DNA from: Desarmillaria ectypa
Lineage: Eukaryota; Basidiomycota; Agaricomycetes; Agaricales; Physalacriaceae
Direction of reading: 5' to 3'
Assembly (NCBI GenBank): GCA_030407005.1
Contig: JAUDYN010000010.1
Span: forward strand, 310,001-374,000
DNA: 64,000 nucleotides
In this document: piece by piece, positions 1 through 11,244 of the stretch
How the letters are laid out: every line of letters starts with the position of its first letter
Position numbering within the stretch: the first letter of the stretch is position 1
Position numbers and translations under genes: made by a program
Notes under the pieces: generated by a model
Told to the model about the DNA's origin: nothing
The model's database searches: none
What the model saw: only the letters and a program-made list of their open reading frames with translations

Positions 1-2
1 AG

Positions 3-131
3 AGCTCTGTGCATGAGCAGCTCTATGAACTTCATGAACCAATTCAGTATATCTGTGGCACCAAGAGTTCTGGTTGGGACTTCTTGGTGGATATCCAACT
101 TGCTCCCTGTACAGGAAAGAAGATTCTGTTA
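3..131 (+). other. Unidentified open stretch at the window edge
   Basis: One frame is open from the window start until a TGA just inside the following LTR. The 42 or so residues read plausibly as protein (an acidic, aromatic stretch ending in a GKK motif) but I do not recognise them. The reading frame is cut by the LTR that begins at 127, so this may be the end of a gene or of an older retroelement interrupted by that LTR. No start codon or splice signal could be assigned. Confidence 0.2.
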
Positions 132-549
132 TGATTTTTCCATTATCTTATCTTATCCAAGTCATATCCATGACTCATCCATATAATCAATTCAAGAAAC
201 TGACTCGTATCCAGCTATTCACCGGCTACAACCCTTGTTCTCACCGTCTGTCACCCCAGACGTTCTCTATTGGCTCTATGATCCTCCCGGATCATCCTAC
301 TTCGACACCATTTGTGCATGGACCATAGCATTTCATCTAATTATAGCACCATAGAAATACTATATAAACAGAGTAAACTAGGCAGTTGTACTCTATCTCT
401 TGTTTAAATTACAACCATATACTTCTTGTTTACACAACACAGAAGGCTATCGGCTTCTATCTCTCACTTTGGGTGATCATTCGAACACGTAACGGCCCAG
501 AGAGATCAGCTGACTGCCCCAAGTCATGTATCCAAGTTGGTACATAACA
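127..549 (+). mobile_element. LTR-A1, 423-bp LTR of the chromodomain Gypsy family
   Basis: It begins TGTTATG and ends CATAACA, so it has the usual TG...CA ends with a 7-bp terminal inverted repeat. A TATA-like ACTATATAAACAG lies near the middle. It is closely related to the minus-strand copy at 58479-58901, which is also 423 bp, and to the 3' LTRs of the truncated Gypsy elements at 14401 and 17116. The five bases on either side (GATTC and TTAAA) do not match, so no target duplication is visible and a flank has probably been rearranged. No polypurine tract precedes it; it could be a solo LTR or the 5' LTR of a lost element. Confidence 0.85.
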
Positions 550-608
550 TTAAACAAGAGATTTCCTCCCTTGCTTCTTCAATGCTAGCTATCTAGAAGC
601 ACTTCTTC

Positions 609-1265
609 ATGCCTGAAGAAGAACGAAACCCCTCAGAACCCCAAACCATTTCTCTCAGCGTCGCTATTGGCAGTGCCATCCTGTTAACCTTCTTTACAGT
701 CCTTGCCGTTTTAATATATGAGGAAGAAATCTGGGCTTTGCTCCAGCAAAGGTGAGCCCGACGACCCGACCCATCACCTCGCCCTGCCCCACCACCCACC
801 CATGTCATTCCCTGGGGGATACCCCCTGCAAGATTGGGAGAATGAGAGGTGGTATCACTTATCTGCCCCCATGCCCATTTCACGATTGCCTCCTCCTCCG
901 AGGGGAGTGTAGATTTGAGGCCCCTGACACCCAGGCCCTCCTCCACCCGCATACATAATGCGTGAGCAGTCCTCCTCCATTACAGGATGGAATGACCCAC
1001 TGTCACACTGGAGCGACCAACAGCTGCCTGCATGGCAGCCCAAGAATACATGCGGGACATTTGGCTTGTGCTCAATGATCCCCTGCCTGCATACTCCAGC
1101 CCCCCCCCTCATCCACAAACCCCCGCCCTCCACATATCACAGCAGAGATCAGATTCTCTGTTGCCTGACAGCAATGACAGTAGAAGGTCCAGCTATTCTG
1201 GACCCCATCACCCCAACGATCCCACCATGGATCAAAACCACCCTTATGGCCTCTGGGGCCGTTGA
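609..1265 (+). pseudogene. ORF with one transmembrane segment, broken by four TGA codons
   Basis: Starting at ATG 609, one frame encodes an acidic N-terminus followed by about 22 hydrophobic residues (roughly residues 17-40), then a proline- and arginine-rich tail. It runs to the Gypsy LTR at 1263, whose first three bases (TGA) supply the last stop. Four internal stops occur at 753, 843, 963 and 993; all are TGA and none is TAA or TAG, as in the neighbouring elements where TGA replaces CGA. The ORF begins 59 bp after LTR-A1, so it could be the first ORF of that element or a host gene truncated by the Gypsy insertion. The tract is GC-rich and other frames are partly open too, so coding status is uncertain. 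I do not recognise the product. Confidence 0.35.
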
Positions 1266-2793
1266 TATGCCATCTACACATTCACACCTAGATTTTGCGA
1301 TTTTGTAACAATACTATTGCACATCTATCCTATACTAGTGATACATAGAGGACTATAGCTGAGGCTTCAAGCTGATAGTTAAAAGCAGTAAGCAACTGGT
1401 AGAGCCAGGACTTAGATGCAACACCATTAGTGGGTTAAATCTACCAGCCGGCCAGACTAGTAACTCGAATGCTAGCAGGACTAAGTGAAATACAGCCACT
1501 AGCAAATGAAGGATGCTACTAGCACACAAAAACCAGGAGCAGAGTACACAGATCTCGTCAAGTTCTGTCACTAGCAGCCCAGACTGGGCATAAATGCCTA
1601 AGTCAGGATAACTAGTCACATGGCAATCTTGAAACAGGACTTAGAAATAAATTAGGAATGGATTAACCTTGAGCCCAGATCCAACTATTTCAATATAGAT
1701 CTCTTATGATCAATGCTAGTGGAGCCGGACTGCACCCTCGATCATGATCGGATAGCTGTTACAGGTACCAATATCCAGATATCCATATAACCGCGTTACT
1801 AGGGCCTGTAGTTGTGCCAAGGGTGCGGAACGGTATTCATGACTAGCCAAGAAATCCTTACCATGATATAGATCTCTTATGATCAATGCTAGTGGAGCCA
1901 GACTGCACCCTCAATCATGATCAGATAGCTGTTACAGGCACCAATATCCAGATATCCATATAACCATGTTACTAGGGCATGTAGTTGTGCCAAGGGTGCG
2001 GAAAGACCAACTGTGGAGTCTCTAGACCGAATATTTGAAAAGAAAACAGACTAGACCGACTATTGTGTGATTATTCACCATTATTTGTGACTAGCCAAGA
2101 AACCCTTACCAATATACCCTATACCCAGATGATATTTATAGTTCTGCCTCAGTAGTATATAAGTAGTGGGATGGGCACTCGTGCAAAGCAGGCAAGCCAT
2201 CCCCGCAGTTGAGCCCTCACTGGTAGTAACTGGTGTCCCAATCAAGGCTTTTGTGCTTAACCTCGATGAAGTGATTAATAGTCGCTAAGTCACCCATAGA
2301 ATTGCATTGAATTGAAGTCTATTAGAGTCACTGTTGTGTCCTGCAAAGGTCCAGAGTGTTTTGAAGTTAGTTCAAGCAAAGTTCTCGGAGTTATAGTTTA
2401 TTCTTAGGCCAAGAGTGCCACTAGTTAGCCAAGAGTGCGGCTAGTCAAGTGTTTATCACTTGTAGGAAGCAGTATAGGGCCAAGAGCGCCACCAGTCTGA
2501 AGCAGTTTCAGTCAGAATGAGTGCAGTAGCTCAAACCAAGTCACTCTTATCCAATTGTGTCTTACCCACCCCACTAGTATGAGTAGTACTTTGTATAAAC
2601 TCACTAGTAATGAATAAAACATCTTAAAGACAATTGTACTTGATTATTGAAGTCTGCAGAGTGCTTCCATCATACTCGAAACTGCCCGAATTCAATATTG
2701 GTGATTAAGTGTAGAGTAGTAAGAGGTTTAGTGTGATTGGTGTTCATTGCCATTCCCTAATTCTTTTGTCACTCGCCGTTACCAAGCACATCA
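1263..2793 (+). repeat. 5' LTR of the Gypsy element (LTR-D1), 1531 bp
   Basis: It begins TGATATG and ends CACATCA. It is 171 bp longer than the 3' LTR (11245-12604) and the solo LTR at 59873-61232, both exactly 1360 bp. The extra length is a partial tandem duplication: a block starting ATATAGATCTC at 1693 recurs at 1866. A TATA-like AGTATATAAGTAG lies around 2154. The mismatch between the two LTRs of one element means they have diverged structurally or were joined by recombination. Confidence 0.9.
1693..2006 (+). repeat. Partial tandem duplication inside the 5' LTR
   Basis: The block from 1693 (ATATAGATCTC to GGGTGCGGAA) recurs from 1866, with scattered C/T differences. The joining piece at about 1832-1865 resembles sequence that occurs once near 2080-2110 of the same LTR (GACTAGCCAAGAAA), so the duplication was probably longer and was then trimmed. 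Neither other full-length copy of this LTR has it. Confidence 0.85.
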
Positions 2794-2795
2794 TC

Positions 2796-2810
2796 TGGAG
2801 CCCACCGTGG
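2796..2810 (+). promoter_or_regulatory. Candidate primer-binding site of the Gypsy element
   Basis: Two bases after the LTR end lies TGGAGCCCACCGTGG. It starts with TGG, as expected for pairing to a tRNA 3' CCA end, and sits where a Gypsy primer site should be. I cannot name the tRNA from sequence alone. A run of 12 G residues (2809-2820) follows directly. Confidence 0.6.
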
Positions 2811-2975
2811 GGGGGGGGGGTTTCAGACTTGATAATCTTGTTGAATAAAAGACGCTTATTTGACACTAGTCTTGTTAAATAAACTACTGTTCAAACCTAG
2901 TAGCTTGTATGCAATCTGTCTAACCAAGCCTCAGCGAAAGCGAAGGGCAAAGCTAGAGCTACAGAGCCCGCATGA

Positions 2976-4793
2976 GCATCGTCTTCAAGGCTAGCACCTA
3001 ATAGTGCTACCTCGAGACCAAGAGGAAGATCAACAGCCAATTCACGAGCTGCTGGTGTTGGATCTCTGTCTAACTACGACTTGTTAAAGCAGAAACGAAG
3101 TGCAACTGCACCGCCCAATAGCTCACAAGCTAGGACAGCGCAGCGAATCAACACGAACTTAACAGTTCAACAGACTAGACCCATCGCACCACGCCTAAGG
3201 CCAAGACCTTCCTTCCCTAGTGAAGATAGAATATCACTAGTACCTGGACAAACGAACTCACAGTCCATTCAAACCGTTAGTAGACCGTCCATGTCAACTA
3301 ACAACCAAAAGATGCCTAGACCAACGTCTAGGGACGCGCCCAAGTTTGATAGTAAAGAACCAGAGAACTTGCGTCGTTTCCTTGGGCAAATGGAGGATTT
3401 ATTCTCTGACTACAGCATCACCAACGACGATGAGAAGAAGAAGAAGCTAGTAAGGTATACGGATGCACGTACCGAAGAAGAATGGCAAACCCTAGAGGAG
3501 TATGATAGTGGCACCTTCGACGAATTCAAGGAAGCTATCTTGAAAAACTATCCAGAGGCGGCAGACGCAGAGACAGGCACTTGGGAGAGGCTCACACGTA
3601 TATCGCAAAAGTTCTCAAACCTTGGGGCTGACGAGCGCGAGTCGTATCTGAAGTTCAAGCGTAGATTCTTGACCGAAGCTAAGAAGCTGCAGAAACCTCT
3701 GGCGCTAGTCATGAATCGAGAACTAGTGGAGAAATTCACTGAGTTGTTGTCTCCCGCATTTAGAGAAAACATCGCATTGCGATTGAGTATCAAGCATGGA
3801 TTCAAAAGCATGACAAGTGCACCTGCTGTTGCTGCTGGTGTCAGTAGTTCTGCTGCACTGGTTGCTGCAAGACCCATGAAAAGATGGGAAGATATGCACA
3901 CCCTCGATGAGGTTGTTGCTGAAGCTGATGATATTGCTCTCAACAGCTCCACTAGTTACCTTCTGTCGGCAACTAGTGGAAGTATATCATCTACTGGAGC
4001 CACTAGTGGTTCTGGATTCAAGGCAGAATTTGAAGAAGTAAAGCAGCAAGTAGCTACTTTACTCGATCGCATTGACGTGAGTGAGAAACAGGCAAAGGAG
4101 CACCAAGAACAAATATTGAAAGCCTTTCAACAAGGTGGAAATAATAGCTCCTTGCCAAGGCAATCACGACCACAGAATGAATACCCAGGAGCAGGCCCTT
4201 CTGACAACTGCTGGTACGACTGGAAATCTGGGCACTACATAAGAGATTGCCAGAATGTCCAGAAGCACTTAGCAGAAGGATTGTTGAAGTTTGTCGACCG
4301 CAAGTTCATGATGGCCGATGGTAATCCAATCCCATGCGAACCAGCACACCTCTGTCCAATGGATCGAATGCTAGCAATGTTGAATAAGAAGCAAGAACAG
4401 ATGTTCTGGGAGGATGTCAGTGGGCTGGCTGAAATATTTAATGTCAGCCTGCCTGATAACACTTCTTTGTATGCCAATAGGCCATGAGATGCTAGGGATG
4501 AAGTGATCGATAGACTTCGTCAAGACCTGCAGTATTGGCAGACTAGCACTCATGTTTCAACGCCTGTTCAATCTACTGTTCAGCCTCAGTTGTTACAAAC
4601 ACCTGTTCTATCTATGAGTAGTCAAACATTGAATCAATCATTTGATCCTAATGTTTTCTTGAATCAAATGAAGTCGCTATTCAACCAGGCCAGTAGTCAG
4701 ACTGCGGCTAGTGACCAAAATTTTGATAGTCAGTATGTTGCCACGCATGCTAGCAGTGGTGAGTCTTCCCAACAGGGTTTCAAAAGGGTCTGA
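2976..4793 (+). pseudogene. gag: Gypsy ORF1, Gag
   Basis: The frame is open from 2976 to the TGA at 4791, apart from a TGA at 4485 where the frame continues smoothly on both sides. No in-frame ATG is visible at the 5' end; the nearest upstream stop (2973) is also TGA. The N-terminus is basic and serine/proline-rich. The central part resembles retrotransposon Gag, with an acidic-aromatic helical region around the KFDSKEPENL motif. Near the C-terminus is a degenerate zinc knuckle: the pattern C-x2-C-x4-H-x4-C reads CWYDWKSGHYIRDC, so the second Cys is Asp. The Gag stop overlaps the ATG of ORF2 in TGATGAA. Confidence 0.85.
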
Positions 4794-6094
4794 TGAAGGC
4801 TACGGGGAAGAATACGTCAATCCCTATGACTATTCCCCATAAACAGCCGGAGGACCATTTCAAAAACAGACCCAAGGGAACTGAACCAAAGAAATATGTA
4901 AAGAAAGTGGTTGAACCAGTGTCTGATGAATATGAGAAAGAAGAACCCACACCGTGAGTACCCACTAGTAAGACAGTTGTAGTGGAAATACCGACTATTA
5001 AACCCACTAGTAAGAAACCGGTAATAGTAGAAGGTGCTAATAGTGATGAGGATGAGGCCCCACATTGAGAACTGCCATTTAGAAAAGTTCCGAGTGTAAG
5101 TTTTGCGCCCCTCCCATCAGATAGCACAAACAAAAAGAAAAACCAAGTGAGATTCGAGGAATCCAAGACACCAGCATATAAACATATGGCACCCATCCAT
5201 AAGGAGGGTAGAGTGCAGGATGTCGCATCTAAAGTATTGAAAACGCCTATAGTCTTGAATGCAAAAGAGCTCATGGACCTGTCTGAGCCTCTAAGAAAAG
5301 AAATTGCCAAATTAATGGCTAAGAAACGAATTTCGGCTCAGCCAGTAACAGAACAGATGTATAGTGTGGGGGAGACCGAACCCAAGTCTGACCCATTGCC
5401 ATTTGACAAGTCTATTGATGAAGAAAACGCAGCTAATGAGGCCTTGTCCTTGAATGCAGATGCGATCGACATTTCCGATTTGCCATCTGCGACGTTCATG
5501 GCAGCGCAATTCAGTATGGGTTTAATTCCCGCTGGGTCCTTGATTATGACCAACCCATACCTACAGTATCTCGATTCACTAGCACCAGGAGAAAAGCCTA
5601 AGCAGGTAATAGTTGCCAAAGACCCAGCTAGTCTGCGAGCTGTCTATCCTTTAATTAATGGTGCAGGCGAAGAAGAAAGTGTAGTTGATGGTGGCTCACA
5701 GATAGTATCGATGGCTAGTACCATTGCGACTAGGCTAGGAATAGCATGGGATTCTGACATAACTATTCATATGCAGAGTGCGAATGGTCAGCTTGAGAAA
5801 ACCTTAGGACTAGCAAGGAATGTCCCATTCCTATTTAATGATATAACCGTGTACTTGCAAGTACATATCATCACTAGTCCAGCATATAAAGTGCTACTAG
5901 GCCGACCGTTTGATGTTCTCACAGAAAGTGTTATTAGGAATCAAGCAGATGGTGGTCAGATTATTACCATCACTGATCCGAACACTAGTAGGAGGTGCAC
6001 CATTCCAACCTTCTTGAGAGGGGCTCCTCCTAGATTAGCCAAAATGGCACCTAGAGCAGCTGAAGAGGGTTTTCAATTGAACTCAATGAATTGA
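4793..6094 (+). pseudogene. Gypsy ORF2, aspartic protease polyprotein
   Basis: Starts at ATG 4793, one base into the stop of ORF1, and ends at TGA 6092. Two in-frame TGA codons (4955 and 5066) interrupt a lysine- and glutamate-rich N-terminal half. The C-terminal half carries a retropepsin-like domain: VVDGGSQIVSM around 5680-5715 in place of the usual D-S/T-G loop, and later the conserved VLLGRPF near 5890. The flap-side DGG instead of DSG could be a lineage variant or a mutation. Placing the protease in an ORF separate from RT is unusual for Gypsy elements. Confidence 0.8.
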
Positions 6095-9000
6095 TGAACG
6101 ATCAAGGAGAGTTATCCCTGCAAATCGTACAGACTAGTGATGGTAACTTGGAAATTGAAGCGTATATGAAACCAAAAGAAGGCGCTAGTTTCTCAGAAAA
6201 AGAACTACATGACAACTTTCTTATGGCTTCAATGAGTTGTGAAGAAAAATTATGCCAAGATGAACAAGCCAAGGGACTATTAAACTCCTACTTCCAAGGA
6301 AAGGTAGTCCTTGAGGGCTACAAAGCACAATATCATGTGTATGAGCACATTAGCAATGGCTCTCAATTACGAGAAGATAATGAAATCCCAATTTATAATA
6401 TACTAGTTGATAACTTGCATGCGAGGTCAAAGACTAGTAAGTCTAAGAAGAAAAAGATGACACTAGTCCCTGGTTTTGAACACCTTGGTGCATGCATGAA
6501 GAGCCCAGACTTTAAACCAGTCACAGTGCTCGCTAGTAAGAAATATAAACCTGTAGCATTGAAGGTAAAGCCACTACTGGGTGACCTGCCAGAAAAATTC
6601 CGAATAGTGAGAGACATTAAGGGTGATCCCCTCAAAGACATCTCACTATTGAGTACTAGTCCACCAGAATATGTACCTACAGCACGCTATACCCCAGAAA
6701 GAAAAGCTAAGATTGATGAGAATCACCCAGAAGGATTTCTATGGCCAGAAGAGCGCAAACTAATGCACCATTTCATGACTATCCAAGAACAGGCATTCGC
6801 TTGGGATGATACTGAATGGGGGCATTTCCGAGAAGATTTCTTCCCGCCAATAGATATTCCTGTAGTACCACACACTCCATGGGTATTGAAGAACATTCCC
6901 ATCCCACCTGGGATCTATGAAGAAGTCTGTAGGATTATTAAATCCAAGATTGAAGCTGGTGTATATGAACCATCTAATTCTTCATATAGATCAAGGTGGT
7001 TCTGTGTTATTAAGAAAGATGGTAAAAGCCTTCGACTAGTACATAGTTTGGAGCCCCTCAACGCAGTAACTATTGCGCATTCAGGAATTCCACCAGCCAC
7101 AGATGAACTCTCAGAGCACTTTGCTGGACGTGCCTGTGGAGGATGTTTGGACTTGTATGTTGGATATGACGAGCACGACATAGCAGTTGGGTCTCGGGAC
7201 TACACTACCTTCCAGACACCATTTGGTTCTATGCGACTAGTAAAGTTACCGATGGGTTGGACGAATTCTGTCCCAATATTCCATGAAGATGTGACGCATA
7301 TCCTAAGAGAAGAAATCCCACATGTCACTCGTCCCTATATTGATGATGTACCCATATGAGGACCAAAGACTTGCTATGAAACAGGGGAGGGGAATTTTGA
7401 GACTATTCCAGAGAACCCAGGGATTCGTCGTTTCGTATGGGAACATATGCAGAACATGAATCGAGTGGTCCAACGGATGAAATATTGTGGAGGAACGTTT
7501 TCTGGACCTAAAACGTTCTTGTGTGTTGAAGAAATGATGGTGGTTGGTCATTTGTGTACGTATGAAGGTAGAAAAATTGAACCTGATAGGGCCGGAGTCA
7601 TCAGTCATTGGGGCCCTTGCAAGCATCTCACTGATGTACAAGCCTTCTTAGGCACTTGTGGAGTCTGTCGAAAGTTTATAAAAGACTATTCGAAGATAGC
7701 AGAACCACTAGTCAAGTTGACTCGGCTCAATGTACCCTTTGAATGGGAGGATGAACAGCAACTAGCCATGGATAAGTTAAAAGAGGCGGTTGTGAATAGT
7801 CCAGCTATTCGACCAATTGACCTCACTAGTGAAGCAGAAGTAGGCCTATGCATTGATACCTCATACAAGGCTGTTGGGTTCTACATCTATCAAGTTGATG
7901 AAAAAGATCCTACCAAGCGCTACTATGTTCGCTTTGGTTCAATCACAATGAATGAAAGAGAAGCATGGTTTTCACAGCCCAAACACGAACTGTATGGACT
8001 ATTGCGAGCATTAAAAGCTTGTCAGTATTGGCTCATTGGGATTCACAACTTAGTAGTTGAAACTGATGCACAATATATTAAGGGTATGCTAAGCAACCCT
8101 GGAATGGGACCAAATGCCACTATCAACCGTTGGATAGAGGACATATTGATGTTTCATTTCACCCTTCGGCATGTGAAAGGTAGTACTTTCCCCACAGATA
8201 GACTATCAAGGCATGACTCCCAACCTGGAGATGAAGTCCACCCTGACTTGGAGGACTATGAGCTTAAAGACCATGGCCCCTTGAAATTCGAAGTAGCGGA
8301 AGGGACTAGTACATGGCCAAAGGAACTTGAAGAATTTAAGAATGAAATTGATAGTCGAGGTGGCTATATGTATACGCTAGCCACTAGTATTGACGATTTT
8401 ACTGTAGAATTGGATGATGCACGCTCACATGAGCTAGAATTAAGAAATCTGTACTTTGCACAAGTGCAAACTGATGAAACTCTAGGCCAGTTCTTGAAGG
8501 CTACTCCACTAATTCCAGGTCTCGAACATAAGTTTGACCCTAACAAAAGGGAGGACTATCCAGAGAGGCAACGGACTCATAGTGGACTGGCACAAGATGA
8601 ACGCTTACCGCATGTCAGAACCTGGTTGAGAAACCTCAGGTACCATCCAGAGGGACTTAATGACAAGCAGTACTTGAATTTTAAGCAGTACTGTCGTAAC
8701 TTCTTCCTAGACAAAGGGGGATGACTGTACAGGCGTAGTATTGAAGGGAACCATCGACTAGTGGTCGATAAAAGCCATCGAATGTATATGATGAGATCAG
8801 CACATGACTCATTAGGACATCGAGGTTTTTATGCAACTAAGTCACTATTGGAGCAGCAGTTTTGGTGGCCAGAGTTGGAACAAGATGTCAGTTGGTATGT
8901 CAAATCTTGTCATTTATGCCAAGTCAGACAGAAGACTATGCTCCGTATCCCACCTTCTGTCACTCAGACACCGTCGCTATTCCAAAAAGTACACTGCGAC

Positions 9001-10200
9001 ACAATGGTTATGTCTCCAGCATCGAATAAGTGCAAATATATAGTTCATGCACGCGACTCACTATCGTCATGGCCAGAGGCAAGGGCTTTACAACATGAGA
9101 ATGCTAAAGCTATTGCGATTTGGTTCTTTGAGGATGTGATATGCAGGTGGGGCTGTCCGTATGAAATAGTAACTGATAATGGCAGACCATGGGTTGCTGT
9201 TATACAATGGCTAGCAGACAAGTACAGCATTACTGGAATAAAGATCTCTCCTTACAATTCGCAAGCGAATGGAAAGATAGAAAGAGGCCATTGGGATATT
9301 CGTCAATCACTCTTTAAGGCAACTAGTGGCAATGCAAGGAAGTGGTTTTACTTCCTACCACATGTATTGTGGGCTGACCGCATCACTATTAAACGTGGGA
9401 TGGGTTGCTCACCATATTTTATGGCACTAGGTGCACATCCAATAGTACCACTTGACGTAGTTGAAGCTACCTGGCTAGTAAAACCTCCAAGTGGAATTTT
9501 GAGCACTGCAGACCTAATTGGTCTTCGTGCAAAAGCGCTAGCCAAGCATGCTCAACATGTAATGGCCATGAGACAGAGAGTCAGTAAAAATAAGCTCGAT
9601 ACTGTACTATGCTATGAACGCGAGCACAAGGCCACTATTGTGGACTATGACTTCAAACCAGGTCGACTAGTGCTTATGCAAAACACACGCGTTGAAGATA
9701 GTCTGGATAGCAAGATGGAGCCAAGGTACTTGGGGCCACTAGTCATCATAAGAAGGACCAAAGGTGGTTCCTATGTCTTAGCAGAATTGGATGGATCACT
9801 GGTGGGTGGCGCAGTCGCTCAGTTTAGAGTAATCCCATACCATGCGAGGCATAGTATCAGCTTACCAAAGAAAATTCATGATTTAATTGATGTAAGTCCT
9901 CAAACTCTTAAAGAGTTGGTGGATAGTGATGAATCTGTCCCAACTGAATACCACTATCGGCCATTAGGCAAGAAACTGTATGGTGTAGACCAGATTAGAC
10001 TGCAACAGAGCGACACTAGAGGATCTGACAGTGAAGATTCAGGTTCAGAAGCAGAGGGATACCCTCAGCCTGGTGACAATGATAGCGATAGTAGTGAAGA
10101 GGACGAAGTCCCCATCACTAGGCGACTTAGAAGCTCGAAAACTGCAGTCAACAACAGTCAAACACAATTGATATTGCTGGGTAATGACAGCGTAAGCTAG
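6094..10200 (+). pseudogene. pol: Gypsy ORF3, RT-RNase H-integrase
   Basis: Starts at ATG 6094, overlapping the ORF2 stop, and ends at TAG 10198. Two in-frame TGA codons (7357 and 8722) sit where Arg is expected (the first right after DDVPI, in a motif normally continuing with RGPKT). The reverse transcriptase has YIDD at 7336-7347. RNase H follows (CIDTSYK near 7850; ETDAQ near 8060). The integrase has an HHCC zinc-binding region from about 8790 and a catalytic triad D (8998), D (9175), E (9280) with 34 residues between the last two. A GPL/GPF-type module (RYLGPLVI) and an acidic serine-rich tail follow. No chromodomain is seen. All catalytic residues I could check remain. Confidence 0.93.
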
Positions 10201-10280
10201 ATAAGACTATCTAGGCAGTTGATATTCGCAGTAATAACAGACTAGTAATGGAAAAACTGTATAGGCAGTGACTAGTAATG

Positions 10281-10932
10281 TGTCATGGATCTTGAGTATC
10301 TGTAAACTCGGTGCATGAGTCAACACATGCCTACACTCGGCCTTCTCAGTCCTAGCAGTGACTCACACATAATTTTCTTTTACTTTCTCTATTCTTCTTG
10401 CTCATACTAGAATATAATAGAACATTGTAGAATATTCATGACTCGAGCCTTTTAGTATATAAATACCATCTGTAACCTTGTAGAATAAAAGAATCAAGCT
10501 ACTCATCTTCAAGTCCACTTCATTGTGTGAACTAAGCATCTGATCAGTTACGCCTAGCGCTTGCCAATCTCCTCACTTCCTGACTACGCCTAGCGCTTGT
10601 CAGAAACCTCATCAGTTATGCCTAGCGCTTGCTGAACAACTCGTTGGATACGCCAAGCGCTTTCTGACACCAATCCGAAGACTACGCCTAGTGCTTGTCT
10701 TCATCTACAGCCCATAATAGCTCCGCGCTCACCGGCTGCTTCCTCCAGTAACTGCTTCGCACTTACTGACCCCTTTACCTCGCAAACTGGACCTCTCAGG
10801 TCTCCTCACGAACCCTTGCCGGAATCTATTCTATTCCCTAACGACATACATCTCTATAACATATCCTACCTTGCTTCGATCATCACTTGTCGCCCCTCAC
10901 TCTCATATCCTGATTTCGGCAGATTCCTAACA
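10281..10932 (+). mobile_element. Solo LTR-B1 inside the Gypsy element
   Basis: A 652-bp unit starting TGTCATGGA and ending CTAACA, flanked by a perfect 5-bp duplication TAATG (10276-10280 and 10933-10937). It is related along its length to the interrupted copy at 45053-45814. A TATA-like TAGTATATAAATACC lies near 10454. Its 3' half holds five copies of a motif close to ACGCCTAGCGCTTG (10550, 10586, 10618, 10650, 10684), about 33 bp apart. It inserted into the untranslated region between ORF3 and the 3' LTR, so it is younger than the Gypsy element. Confidence 0.9.
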
Positions 10933-11232
10933 TAATGGTCAGCACGACCAGTGGCGAGTCTAAAACTATGATTGTATTAGCAGAATACCAACCAGTATTG
11001 AAAATAGAATGAGAAGAATAGAGTCCTATCAAAGAAGATTGGCACTGTTGCATGTGAACCTGAAAATCATCAAGTGAATTTGATGATCTCTGATAGCTAA
11101 GTGTCAGCTGGACTTGGTGATGAGAATGTGATCGAGAACTGTGACCTCAAAAGGAAGTAGTAAGGGTCCACTAGTGGGATGCACTGCTAAGTACAAAAGG
11201 GACTTGGGTGACTGAGGACAGTCACTATTTCA

Positions 11233-11244
11233 GTGTGGGAGAGA
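11233..11244 (+). promoter_or_regulatory. Polypurine tract of the Gypsy element
   Basis: GTGTGGGAGAGA lies directly before the TGATATG of the 3' LTR, the expected site for plus-strand DNA priming. Confidence 0.75.

Noticed and set aside
593..952. 119-codon minus-strand ORF over the transmembrane ORF
   Set aside because: GC-rich sequence is open in several frames here; no domain or start context favours the minus strand.
1353..1619. An 88-codon antisense ORF repeated in three LTR copies (also 11335-11601 and 59963-60229)
   Set aside because: The copies are open only because the LTRs are nearly identical; the older LTR at 18343-19633 does not keep the frame, and no promoter or homology supports a gene.
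4485..8724. TGA recoding (selenocysteine or a variant genetic code) as an explanation of the TGA codons
   Set aside because: Host genes in the window use TGA as a normal stop, expected residues at the TGA sites are Arg, and a parallel gene copy shows direct CpG to TpG decay. Mutation explains the pattern more simply.
10549..10700. CRISPR-like array (regularly spaced repeats)
   Set aside because: The repeats are short and imperfect, lie inside a retrotransposon LTR in a eukaryotic genome, and there are no cas genes.
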